A stretch of 64,000 nucleotides of DNA from Streptomyces sp. ADI95-17 (GTDB lineage Bacteria; Actinomycetota; Actinomycetes; Streptomycetales; Streptomycetaceae): the NCBI RefSeq assembly GCF_003846175.1, contig NZ_ML123050.1, positions 614,318 to 678,317 of the forward strand, given 5' to 3'. Under the pieces are notes generated by a model that saw only the letters and a list, made by a program, of their open reading frames with translations, searched no databases and was not told where the DNA came from. The translations under genes were made by a program, and so were the position numbers. This document shows, one piece after another, positions 1 through 8,500 of the stretch. The stretch's first letter is position 1; each line of letters begins with the position of its first letter.

Positions 1-275
1 CGGCCGCCGATCCCGGCCTCGGTACCGAGCAGATCGGCGTGGGCCTGACGGCGGTCGTTTCGGTGAGGCTGGACCGTCCGCTGTTCCTGACGGCGGTCGT
101 TTCGGTGAAGCTGGCCCGTCCGGTGTTCCTCGGCGCCACGAACGGCGTGCTGGGCGGCGCCGCGGTGCGTGCCTGTGTCGCCGACGCCGTCCGGGAACAC
201 CTCGGCACCTGGCTGGAGGAGCACCCGGAGCAGGCGGCGGCCGTCGGCCGGATCGTCCGCAGCGCCCGCCGGAAC
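1..275 (+). pseudogene. C-terminal fragment of a GyrB/ParE-like topoisomerase subunit B
   Basis: The reading frame open from position 3 encodes residues typical of the TOPRIM/C-terminal part of type IIA topoisomerase subunit B: a GLTAVVSVKL-type strand, then FLGATNGVLGG, VREHLGTWLEEHPEQAAA and an arginine-rich end (RIVRSARR). These resemble the end of Streptomyces ParE/GyrB paralogues. The homology stops near position 275 with no stop codon, and the frame runs on as non-homologous sequence. The segment also carries an in-frame 42-bp duplication (45-128). It may begin before the window, so the extent of the lost part is unknown. I read it as a decayed gene end; its neighbour downstream is also decayed. 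Confidence 0.6.
45..128 (+). repeat. 42-bp in-frame tandem duplication
   Basis: Two adjacent 42-bp units (45-86 and 87-128) differ at only three positions. Each encodes LTAVVSV(R/K)L(D/A)RP(L/V)F. The duplication adds 14 residues to the topoisomerase-like fragment, in a strand that is normally single copy. Confidence 0.85.
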
Positions 276-372
276 CGAGCGGCGGACCGCGCCCACGATT
301 CACGTTCGCTGCCCGCCACACAGCCATCAAAAGCGCGTTCGGTATTCGTCCGCGCACGGCACAATCGCTTCC

Positions 373-873
373 ATGGTGACAGCCGAGAGCGCCCGCCCCA
401 GCCACAACGGTCCGGTAGCCCTCGCTCGGGGGTTCCTGACCGGCGGCATCGTCGGGGCGTCGCTCGCCGCGCTGGTCCTCGGCACCGTCATCGAGAGCGT
501 GCCGGTGTTCGTCGCGGGCCTGGGCCCGCCCGCGGTGTACGCCTTGCTGTTCTTCCTGGCCCGGATGCCCCGGCGCGCCCGCGAGGCGGCCGTGGTGCCG
601 TGCACCGCTCTCGCGAAGATCGAGACGTGGTCTTCACCCCCGCCGAAGTCCGGGCGCCCGGCTTCCAGCTGCGCTCCCTGCCGTACGAGCGCGTCCCCGC
701 CCTCGTCGAGAACGCCAGCACCACCCTCGGCATCGACTCCCCGCAGTCCCGGCAACTCACCGCCGACCGCATCACCGGGACCCTCACCATCCGCATCACC
801 GTGACCGGACTCCACGGCCTCGCTCGAAGCGGACGGAGCGGGGAAGGTGTTGCGCCGCAGCCCGGCCCCCTGA
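373..873 (+). pseudogene. small membrane protein gene with two compensating frameshifts
   Basis: An ATG at 373 opens a frame encoding two hydrophobic segments (about residues 18-40 and 45-65), followed by MPRRAREAAVVPCTALAKIE, as in small Streptomyces membrane proteins. Near 620-640 the coding signal moves to another frame (VFTPAEVRAPGFQLRSLPYE, then VPALVENASTTLGI and LTIRITVTG). Near 800 it returns to the first frame for TASLEADGAGKVLRRSPAP and a stop at 871-873. Without the shifts, the first frame stops at 802-804. The pieces look like one protein, or a fusion of two, damaged by two indels of opposite sign. Sequencing error is the main alternative. Confidence 0.5.
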
Positions 874-909
874 CCGGCATCCGTATCGCTCCTCCCGGAG
901 AATGCTCCG

Positions 910-1788
910 ATGACCACCTCACCGCAGCACCCTTGGGAACGTGCCGAGCGCCTCGACGCCGGCCGGATGACGGATGCCGTGCACGCCGGGACCGGCGTGC
1001 GGCTGGTGGTCGAGGGGCCCTGTCCGGGCGGCGAGGTGGGTGCCGCGTACGTCCGGTGGCCCGACGGCCACCGGTCCGTACTGAAGTGGCGGCCGGACAC
1101 CCGGCTCGAAGCGCTGCGGGCGGGGCCCCTGGCGGTGTGCGAGGCGCTGCGCGATCAGGGGTGTCCCTGCCCGTCCACGGAGCTGGCGCTCCAGGTGGGT
1201 GGAGGGGTGGTGCTGGTCCAGGAGCTTCTGCCGGGCACACCGCCGGAGTCGCTGGACCACCACGGTCTGGATCAGGCTCTCGCTCTCAACGAATCCCAGG
1301 CCGGGCTGCTGGCCGGGCGCGCCGACATCCCGTCGGTGCACCTGTATCTGCTGGACGACGGCCCCGGCTACTGCCTTCACGAGCCGCTGCGTCTTCACAG
1401 CCCGCGCAGCGCCGCCCTCGAACGCCGGGTCCGTTCGGTCGGTGCCGGTCATCCTCCCCGTCTGGCCGGGGACGATGCCGTGCACCAGGACTTTCACCAC
1501 GGCAACCTGCTCGCCGTGGACGGCACGGTCACCGGGGTCATCGACTGGGACGGCGCCGGACGGGGAGACCGCCGTTTCGACCTGGTCACGCTGCGCTTCG
1601 GGCTGCACGCACGGGAACAGGCGCCGGGGGTCGTCGGCCGGCTCGACGACATCCTGGACGCGCTGCCCGACGACGTTCTGCGCCCCTGCTGGGCCCACAT
1701 GAGTCTGCGGATGACCGACTGGGCCATCCGGCACTTCGCACCGGGCGACGTGGAGCACTGGCTTGATCTGGCCGAGCGACGCCTCTGA
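910..1788 (+). CDS. aminoglycoside phosphotransferase (APH) family kinase
   Basis: This 292-residue protein has the APH/choline-kinase fold signature. The catalytic loop VHQDFHHGNLL (His192-x-Asp194 and Asn199) is followed by the metal-binding segment VIDWDGAGRGD. The N-terminal lobe shows the usual strand pattern with a VLKW lysine near residue 60. Family members phosphorylate small hydroxylated molecules such as aminoglycosides, homoserine, choline or fructosamine. Nothing here fixes the substrate, and a resistance role is not implied. The start is supported by a GGAG sequence about nine bases upstream. It may be co-transcribed with the HIT-type gene that begins 37 bases after its stop. Confidence 0.83.
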   Translation: MTTSPQHPWERAERLDAGRMTDAVHAGTGVRLVVEGPCPGGEVGAAYVRWPDGHRSVLKWRPDTRLEALRAGPLAVCEALRDQGCPCPSTELALQVGGGVVLVQELLPGTPPESLDHHGLDQALALNESQAGLLAGRADIPSVHLYLLDDGPGYCLHEPLRLHSPRSAALERRVRSVGAGHPPRLAGDDAVHQDFHHGNLLAVDGTVTGVIDWDGAGRGDRRFDLVTLRFGLHAREQAPGVVGRLDDILDALPDDVLRPCWAHMSLRMTDWAIRHFAPGDVEHWLDLAERRL

Positions 1789-1825
1789 CGGAGGCGGGAC
1801 GTACGGGCCGAGGTAGGTTCCTGCC

Positions 1826-2305
1826 GTGGCTTCGAACTGGCGGAACGACCGAATAGGCAGTGCGCTGCGAGGAGAGAACCCGACCGTGCTGCGACGGCTG
1901 GGTTCGGGATTCGCGGTGATCGGGGACGTGCAGTTCCTGCCGGGGTACTCGGTACTCCTGACCGGCCGAACCGACGTGCAGCGCCTGTCGGAACTCCCGC
2001 GGGCCGAACGGCTGGCCTTCCTCTGTGACATGGACCGGCTCGGCGAGGCCGTCGAGCGGGCCTGCCGCCGCGCCGACCCCGCGTTCCGCAGGGTGAATCT
2101 GGAGATCCTCGGCAACACCGACGGTTTTCTGCACGCCCATGTGTGGCCGCGTTACGAGTGGGAACCGGCCGATCTGGTGGGCATGCCCGTCTGGCTGTAT
2201 CCCCACGACCGGTGGACCGACGAGCGTTACGCGCTCGGCCCGCGGCACGACGCCCTGCGGGCGGGTATCGGTGAGGAGCTGGACAGAGCGCCGGCGATGA
2301 GCTGA
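1826..2305 (+). CDS. HIT-family protein (diadenosine-polyphosphate hydrolase-like)
   Basis: The 159-residue product resembles short HIT-superfamily proteins. It has a hydrophobic strand (GYSVLLTGR) and, near residue 109, LHAHVWPRY, an H-x-H hydrophobic motif matching the HIT nucleotidyl hydrolase/transferase triad, although the classic third histidine is replaced. The start is GTG at 1826, giving MASNWRNDRIGSALRGENPT. Such proteins act on nucleotide phosphoramidates or dinucleoside polyphosphates in the cytoplasm. The imperfect triad makes the activity uncertain. Confidence 0.75.
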   Translation: MASNWRNDRIGSALRGENPTVLRRLGSGFAVIGDVQFLPGYSVLLTGRTDVQRLSELPRAERLAFLCDMDRLGEAVERACRRADPAFRRVNLEILGNTDGFLHAHVWPRYEWEPADLVGMPVWLYPHDRWTDERYALGPRHDALRAGIGEELDRAPAMS

Positions 2306-2362
2306 CGGTCCGGCCCCACCAGCAGCCGGAACGACCGCCGCGACATCTGCAGCAGGAGAATC

Positions 2363-2561
2363 ATGGAATCCACCGTCGAGGCGCCCGCGACCCGTCCGAC
2401 ACCCTTGCGGGTTCCGGCCTTCCGGCGGTTCGCGCTCGCCTCTCTCGTCTCGGCGACCGGCTCGGCGATGGCGCCCCTCGCACTCGCCTACGCGGTGATC
2501 GGCCAGGGCGGCGGAGCCGGGTCGCTCGGTGTGGTGCTGGCGACCAATTCGGTCCCCACTA
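2363..2561 (+). pseudogene. 5' part of an MFS transporter split by the Tn3-family element
   Basis: An AGGAGA ribosome-binding site precedes the ATG. The frame encodes a polar N-terminus, the first transmembrane helix (FALASLVSATGSAMAPLALAY) and the start of the second, ending at NSVPT. It then enters the transposon terminal repeat and stops at 2600-2602. The rest of the gene is at 8946-9972. Removing the transposon with one copy of the target duplication gives 1,221 bases, an uninterrupted 406-codon frame. The insertion is therefore precise, and the gene was probably intact just before it. Confidence 0.9.
2557..2561. repeat. target site duplication, left copy
   Basis: CACTA lies directly before the left terminal repeat. 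The right end is followed by CACCA at 8946-8950, so four of five bases match. Tn3-family elements make 5-bp duplications. The reconstructed MFS codons (Val-Pro-Thr-Ile-Val) need exactly one copy. Confidence 0.75.
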
Positions 2562-2616
2562 GGGGTATCGCCGAGATACGGGGCAAAGGGGCAATGAGTT
2601 GATCTTGAAGCCCTGA
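2562..2616 (+). repeat. left terminal inverted repeat of the transposon
   Basis: Fifty-two of 55 bases match the reverse complement of 8891-8945. Mismatches are at the outermost base, near base 22 and near base 49. The repeat is longer than the 38 bp usual in Tn3 itself. Confidence 0.93.
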
Positions 2617-2629
2617 CGGGCATCCGGGC

Positions 2630-3508
2630 CTACTCGGCGCCGTCGGCGTCCTCGGCGAGGATGCGGTAGACGGTGGCGACCGAGGGCCGCTTGCCCTGGT
2701 TCTTGCCCGAGGTGATGACGAGCTTGCGGGCGATCTCGGGAACAGGTACGCCGTTGGCCCGCAGGGATCGTGCGTACGCGGCCATGTCGTCGTCGACGAC
2801 CTTCGGACGTCCGCCATGCCGGCCGCGTTCACGGGCGGACGCCTGGCCTTCGAGGGACTTCTCCCGGATGTACTCGCGCTCGGACTCGGCCATGCCAGCG
2901 AAGAACGCGAACAGGGCGGCGCCGTGCCCGGACGGGTCGTAGACGCCCTGGAGGGGACCGGTGAGGAGTTCGAGCTGGATGTCGTGGTGGCGCAGGTCCT
3001 CGGCGATGGCCAGCAGTTCGGCGGCGCCGCGGCCCAGGCGCTTCATCTCGTGCACGGTGAAGATCACCCGTTGGTGCGGGACGGCCTTCTTGATGGTGCG
3101 CGCGAAGTCCATCGCTTTGACGAACTCAGGCCGGACCTTGACCCGGGTGCTGATCTTCTCCGAGAAGACCGGATCGCACCCGGCTTCCGCCAAGGCGTCG
3201 AGCTGGCTCTGAAGCTCCTGCTGGGCGGTACTGCAACGGGCATACCCCACCCTCGTGGGCTTCGTCGCGGCTTCCGGCGCGGAGGCGTCGATGGCCGGGC
3301 CCATCTCCCACGCGCGGCCGGGTCCGCGGTCGGCAGGGGTCTTCACCTCCAGCTCGGCGCGGAGCTGGGGGACGAGCATGAAGCGCGGGGTGTGGTACTT
3401 CGGGGCGACCTTGCCGCCGCGGGTGCGGCAGGTGCTTCCGGCGGGCACCTCACATGTCGGACAGTCGAACTGTTCGACGACGGCGGCCGGTTCGGCGAGC
3501 TCTGACAT
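2630..3508 (-). CDS. tnpR: serine resolvase TnpR with N-terminal zinc-binding domain
   Basis: Residues about 85-220 are a serine recombinase catalytic domain: VGYARCSTAQQ with the nucleophile serine, then EKIS, MKRLGRG and MAESEREYIREKSLEG. The C-terminal 60 residues (GRPKVVDDD to ATVYRIL) form a DNA-binding helix-turn-helix. Residues 1-30 hold an extra module, CPTCEVPAGSTCRTRGGKV, then H39 and R42. This fits the Cys-Cys-Cys-His zinc-binding domains found in actinobacterial phage and plasmid proteins. Classic Tn3 resolvases are about 185 residues and lack it. The protein should resolve transposition cointegrates at the adjacent res-like site. The zinc role is inferred. Confidence 0.9.
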   Translation of the reverse strand: MSELAEPAAVVEQFDCPTCEVPAGSTCRTRGGKVAPKYHTPRFMLVPQLRAELEVKTPADRGPGRAWEMGPAIDASAPEAATKPTRVGYARCSTAQQELQSQLDALAEAGCDPVFSEKISTRVKVRPEFVKAMDFARTIKKAVPHQRVIFTVHEMKRLGRGAAELLAIAEDLRHHDIQLELLTGPLQGVYDPSGHGAALFAFFAGMAESEREYIREKSLEGQASARERGRHGGRPKVVDDDMAAYARSLRANGVPVPEIARKLVITSGKNQGKRPSVATVYRILAEDADGAE

Positions 3509-3555
3509 GTCGCAAAACCTATCGCGAGGGACATTGCGCGAAAGCTGTTTTGCGA
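3507..3555. other. candidate res recombination site of the transposon
   Basis: A 28-bp dyad at 3507-3534 begins ATGTC and ends GACAT, the length and outer bases expected of a resolvase subsite. It overlaps the tnpR start codon. A second perfect inverted pair, TCGCAAAAC (3510-3518) and GTTTTGCGA (3547-3555), overlaps it. The location directly upstream of tnpR is standard in Tn3-family elements. Exact subsites I to III cannot be assigned by eye. Confidence 0.55.
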
Positions 3556-3981
3556 GAGGTTGTGGGAACGAAGATCAGGAGCAAACCGGACACGGTCCGG
3601 CGGGGTCTCCGGCCTCTCAGAACTACTCATTTCTGCGAGCGCGAAGCGTGACACCCTTTCAACGGTGGTTGCGTGGCGGCCTGGGCGCTCTCGATCTGGA
3701 GTTCGTTCCGCTCCTGGGCCGCCGCGAGATGACCAGCGACGCCAACGGCCTGTCAGAGGTCGCTGCCCCTTCGAGCCTTCGACGAACAGACCGTCGTCGA
3801 AGGGTGGATATGTGAGGGGCCCCGGCGGCGCGCCGCCGGGGCCCCTCACTGTCAAGCCAGTCCCCACCGTGATTGGGGTCCGATCCGCCGGCCCCATGGC
3901 CGACCACCCCGTCCTGGCTTCTACGGAGCACCGCACGCCAGCACCAACGCCCTGACCGCTCGGGAGGTCGGGGGCTGCTGA
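3509..3981. other. non-coding region between the resolvase and passenger genes
   Basis: This 473-bp stretch holds the res-like site at its start and a perfect 38-bp palindrome at 3812-3849. Open frames crossing it show no recognisable domain and no convincing ribosome-binding site. The sequence between the two sites appears gene-free. Confidence 0.5.
3812..3849. terminator. perfect 38-bp palindrome, probable terminator of the passenger MFS gene
   Basis: The sequence from GTGAGGGGCCCCGGCGGC to its exact reverse complement forms a continuous 38-bp palindrome. It lies 133 bp beyond the stop of the minus-strand MFS gene. A very GC-rich stem without a long T tract is usual for Streptomyces terminators. 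It would also separate that transcript from tnpR. Confidence 0.7.
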
Positions 3982-5193
3982 TCAGCCTTGCTCGCAACGG
4001 TCGGGAGCGTGGTCCGCAGGTGACTCGATCTTGCGCAGCCGTGTGAATGGCACAGCGGAGGCGAGCGCGAGAGCAATCGCGCCCACGAGCAAGAGGGCGA
4101 GCCAGGCGCCGGACCTGTCGATGACGAGTCCTGCCACGGCGGATGCCAGCGATGCGCCGAGGTTTACGGAGGTGTTGATCCATGTCGACGCTTCCGTCCG
4201 GCTGGTGTCCGGAACGATGGTGTCGGCGATGAGGTATCCGGTGATGAGGGACGGGGCGAGGAAGAGGCCGATGAGGGCGAGGCCTGCGGCGAAGAGACCG
4301 AGTGTGTCCAGCTGGGACACGAACATCGCAGCAAGCCCCATGCCGACGCACAGGGCGAACAGCCTCTTGCCGATTCCCGACTTGAGGTTCAGTTGCCCAT
4401 AGAGGAAACCCCCGAGAGCGCTTCCGCCGGCAAAGGCCGCCAGGAGCCAGCCCGAAGCTGCGACAGCATCACGTTGAGCAGCGGTGGCTGGCGCTGCGAT
4501 CTCCGCGACGCCCAATACACCACCGACGCCCAGCAGGACGACCAATACCCTTGCGAAACCTGGCTGTCGCAGTGGGCGATCACCTTGCGCGCCGCTCCCT
4601 CCTGTCCCGCGCAGCGCCCCCGATGACGCACTGGACGTCATCGCTGCAGTGCCGAGGGAAACCGCTGCCGCGGTCACCCAGAGCCCGATGCTGGGAGAAC
4701 TGGCCACGATGACCGCGGTGATGATGACAGGACCACCGACGAAGAGGAGCTCTTCGCAAACCGCGTCGATACTGAATGCCTTTGTTCGCTGGTCACCGGC
4801 TGTTGTGAGCGATGCCCAGACCATTCGCATCGCCGCCCCCAGGGGTGGCGCTGTCAGGCCGACCACCGCACTGAAAACGAGGAACCAGATATCCGCGACA
4901 CTCTCGGCTCCCGTGATGAGCGCGAGAGCGATGAACCCGGAGGCCTGGCCCGAGGCCATCGTGGTGAGCGCGATCCGTTGACCGAATCGATCGACGGCCC
5001 GGGCACGCCAGGGGGCAGCGAGGACGTTGGCGATGCCGAACACCGCTGTTGCGAAACCGGCCTGCGTGTACGAACCCGTGCTGTCCTGGACGGCGAGGAG
5101 GAGAGCAAGACCACCCATCGCGAGGGCGGACCGGCCGATCAGGGCGGGGAGGAAGGCGCGAAGAGCGCCAGGAAGGAGAAGTACTGCGAGCAC
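3982..5193 (-). CDS. MFS transporter, transposon passenger gene
   Basis: About 403 residues form around twelve hydrophobic segments with MFS features. There is an RAFLPALIGRSALAMGG first helix, an ARAVDRFGQR loop between helices 2 and 3, and a second half starting GFARVLVVLLGVGGVLGV. Sequence style resembles drug or metabolite exporters of the SetA/YdhP kind, but no substrate can be assigned. I favour GTG at 5193 because GGAG lies seven bases upstream; TTG at 5241 would add 16 residues without a clear site. The gene lies between tnpA and tnpR in the same direction, which marks it as cargo. Confidence 0.85.
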   Translation of the reverse strand: MLAVLLLPGALRAFLPALIGRSALAMGGLALLLAVQDSTGSYTQAGFATAVFGIANVLAAPWRARAVDRFGQRIALTTMASGQASGFIALALITGAESVADIWFLVFSAVVGLTAPPLGAAMRMVWASLTTAGDQRTKAFSIDAVCEELLFVGGPVIITAVIVASSPSIGLWVTAAAVSLGTAAMTSSASSGALRGTGGSGAQGDRPLRQPGFARVLVVLLGVGGVLGVAEIAAPATAAQRDAVAASGWLLAAFAGGSALGGFLYGQLNLKSGIGKRLFALCVGMGLAAMFVSQLDTLGLFAAGLALIGLFLAPSLITGYLIADTIVPDTSRTEASTWINTSVNLGASLASAVAGLVIDRSGAWLALLLVGAIALALASAVPFTRLRKIESPADHAPDRCEQG

Positions 5194-5598
5194 GAAGAAG
5201 CTCCGATGATGTGCGACCGACGCTGAACGCGAGGCCGCCAAGAATCTGACGGCTATCGAGGTCCGGAGGGCAGGACAGAGCGCACCCTCAACGGATCAGA
5301 ACCTGGACGGGAGAGACCCAGGACCGTCAGATGAACATCACGATGAACATCCGGGAAGGTTAACAGGACGCGGCCTCCATGCCGGCTTGGGTAATTCCGC
5401 ACCGGTGACCTCCCCTACTGCCGAAGGCCGCATCTCTTCCAGGCTGAGCTGCCCAAGACCGGCGACGTGCGGAAGGGTGACCCGCTCAAACCGCGGGAGC
5501 GGATCGAACGCGTCCTGGACGACAACCACGCCGCCGACCGGCCGGGAGCTCGGGCGCCTCGTTTATGGCCTCATGATGCCGACCCGCTCGCGGCCGGG
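5194..5598. other. intergenic region inside the transposon
   Basis: Between the passenger gene and the 3' end of tnpA no gene could be supported. A short frame on the plus strand (VRKGDPLKPRERIERVLDDN around 5467-5525) reads smoothly and may be a fragment of a lost gene, but no family was recognised. The region contains a direct repeat at 5331-5351. Confidence 0.4.
5331..5351. repeat. short direct repeat upstream of the passenger transporter
   Basis: ATGAACATC occurs at 5331-5339 and again at 5343-5351, a spacing of 12 bases. It lies about 140 bp upstream of the preferred MFS start. It may be a regulator site or a chance repeat. Confidence 0.3.
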
Positions 5599-8500
5599 TC
5601 AGGCGGCTTGGCGGAGACCGGCGGCGGTCAGGTCCTGGTCGCGGAGCTGAGTGAAGTCGACATCGAGCTTCGGGTCGTACGCCTCGGGCTGGATGCCGAG
5701 TTCGTGCGTGCTGTACTCGCCGAACCGGTTGATGTGCCCGGTCAGGTACGGCGAGATGTGGGCCAGGTCCTCCGGCTCGATCGTCCAGCCCTCTTCCAGC
5801 AGCTGTCGCACGATCTCGGCGATGTCCAGGGCATTGTGAAAAATGACCGCGTTCGTGAGGAGAGCATTGAATTTCATCGCCTTCTCCTGCTCGACCGGGT
5901 CGTTGTCCGCGATGACCCCGCGGTTGCCGAAGCCGATCCACTGCGAGAAGCCGTTGAATGCTTCGGTCTTGTTCGTCGCCGCGGTCACCCGTCGGCGAAG
6001 CGCCGGATCACAGAGGTACCGCAGTAGCTGGACGGTGCGGATCACGCGGCCAACCTCGCGGAAGGCCGCGTAGGTGGCGTTCTTCTTGGAGCCCGAGCGT
6101 AGCCGCTTGAGCAGCGTGGACGAGGAGATCGCCCCCTCCCGTACGGAGACCGCCACCTTCATCAGGTGCCGGAACTGGGACTCGATCAGGTCCCAGTCGA
6201 TGACGTTCTTCCCGACCTCGCCGAACAGCGCGCCGATGTGCACGTACTCGGTGGTCTTGCTGGGCCGGTAGAAGGTCAGGCCCTTCCAATTCCTGATCCT
6301 GGGCATGAGATCGAAGCCCAGCAGGTGCGCGAGCGCGAACACCGGCTGGGACTGGCCCTGGGTGTCCGCGTGCACCGTGGTCGGCTGCACCTCGGAGGAG
6401 TTCTTGAGCAGGCCCTCGATGATGTAGACGGCCTCCCACACCCCGCACGGGATGAAGTGCGTGAACAGCGCGACGTAGGTGTCGGAGATGTGGTGGTAGG
6501 CGATCCCGCCCGGCTTGCCGTACCGGACCGACGTCTCGGCGAGCAGGTTGTCGAGATAGGTGTCCATGTGGGTGCCGTCGGCCGCCACCGTAGTGCCGTC
6601 GCCCCACGCCTGCGAGATGTCCAGGCGAGCATGCGCGTTAACCAGATCGGCGATCGCCTCGTTCAGCAGCACGATCGAGAAGTGCCGGTTCGCCGTGTAC
6701 GCCAGCTCATGGCCGGAGACTCCGGGGATGTGCCGGGCGGCCTCGTACGGGCCCATGTTGGTGCCCTTGACGAAGGTCGTGATGACGTAGCGGCCGAAGG
6801 GATCACCCAGCTTCGGCTCGTTGCCGGACACCGGACCGAAGCGCTGCCACCAATCCACCCAGTACGCGGTCCGTGCCACGATCCCCATGAGCGAGCGTTC
6901 CGGCATCCGGGCCTTGATCTCCTGCTCCAAGCGCCTCGCGGAGGGCCGCTGTCCCTCAGAGCGGTGCGGCTTCAGCGACGGGATTCCGGTCTCGGGGTCG
7001 ATGACCAGGCCCTCGTTGTCCGGGTACCCGGCATCCGCCGCCGCGGCGGCCGCGGTGAGCTTGTCCTCCAGCTGCCGGCGGAAGGGGACCGCGTCGAACG
7101 CGGCGGTCTCGCCCTCCTCGCACAGGCCGACCTCGACCAAGTAGGTGCCCAGCTTCTCCTTCACGACCTCCCAGTCCAGCAACTGCCTGGACCAGTCCGC
7201 GTACTCCTCCGAGCCGACGACCGCGACATCGCCGGTGCGCAGTTCCTCGGCGAGCGCGGTGAAGACCATCGCCTCGAAGTGCTTGCGCACGAACTGCGCC
7301 GCACGGGTCTTGTCGACCACGGCCTTGCGCCAGTTCTGCGTGGCGAAGGAGATGTCCACCTCCTTGCCCTCCTCGTCGAAGGCGGTGATGTACTCGCCGC
7401 GGGCGCTCTGGTGCCGCTGGGCGTGCGCGAGCGCATCCAGCACCCGCCGGTCCTCGGACGTCTCGGTGAACTCCAGCTTCTCGGCCAGGTCGAACATCAC
7501 CGCGCGGTCCCGGCCGATCTGCCCGTACAGCAGCACCTCCCAGAAGTTGCCGTGATGGGCCGAGACCTTCTCGATCTGCTCGTACTGCTGGACGAACCCG
7601 CCAAAGCCCTCCACCGCCTTGGTGACGGCGCCGAGCCCGCCAGCCTGCACCACCAGGGCCTTGGCCATCGCCAGGACCGCCGGGGAAACCTTGCCGCCCA
7701 GGCGCTGGGCGACCTCGTCCCCCGGTGACTCGTCATCCAGGCCCTCCAGGGCGTGGCGGACCTCGGCGGTCATGGCCGCGGCCTTTTGAACCGCCTGATG
7801 GGCGGGGCCGTCGGCGTCGATGTTCTTGAGCACCGTGCGGTAGTTCCCGATCAGTGCCTCAACGATCTCCCGCTCGGCAAGCCGGATCTCCTCCAGCTCC
7901 TCCTTGGCCTTCTTGATCTTCGTCGCGACGCGCTTGCAGAACATCGTCGCCAGGTCGTCGCGGACCCGCATCCTCGCCTTGTGAGTCAGACACGCGATCA
8001 GCGCGATCTGCTTGATGGGGGCGTAGTCCCGAAGCTCCGAGGCGTCCGCCGCGTCCGCCTCCCCGGCGAAGTCGGTGATCTTCCCCGTGGCGACCGACTC
8101 CATCCACACCGACGTGTCGCCGAGCTCGTCGACCCACTCCAGGCGCTTGGCCAGGCTCTTGAAGTGCGACCAGGTCGGCCCCTTGGCGGGCTTCTTCAAC
8201 CGGTTGAACAATGTGGTGCCGTCGCTGTCGCGCTCCTGAAGCAGCCGCAGCAGCCCGGCCCGCTGAACGGGAGTCATGCGGTCGTGGATGCCCTCGCGGA
8301 TCGAGACGTTCACCTCGGTGCGGATCTCCGAGGCCATCTTGTCGAAGGTGGAGAACCCCGGCAGCTCCAGCCCGGCCTCCACCACCTTCTCCAACGCGAT
8401 GTTGATGAGATCCGCGGGCCGGTTCTTCGCCGCGGCCTCCTTGCGGATCGACCGCTCGGCGATCCGCCGGGCCTCGCCCTGGTCGTACTTCACGCCGAAC

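Noticed and set aside
919..2118. 399-codon minus-strand frame opposite the APH and HIT genes
   Set aside because: Low-complexity Arg/Pro-rich product with no motif; it lies over two supported plus-strand genes.
5467..6027. Plus-strand frame starting VRKGDPLKPRERIERVLDDN
   Set aside because: The first 20-25 residues read smoothly, but most of the frame is antisense to tnpA. No family was recognised, so it is noted only as a possible fragment.
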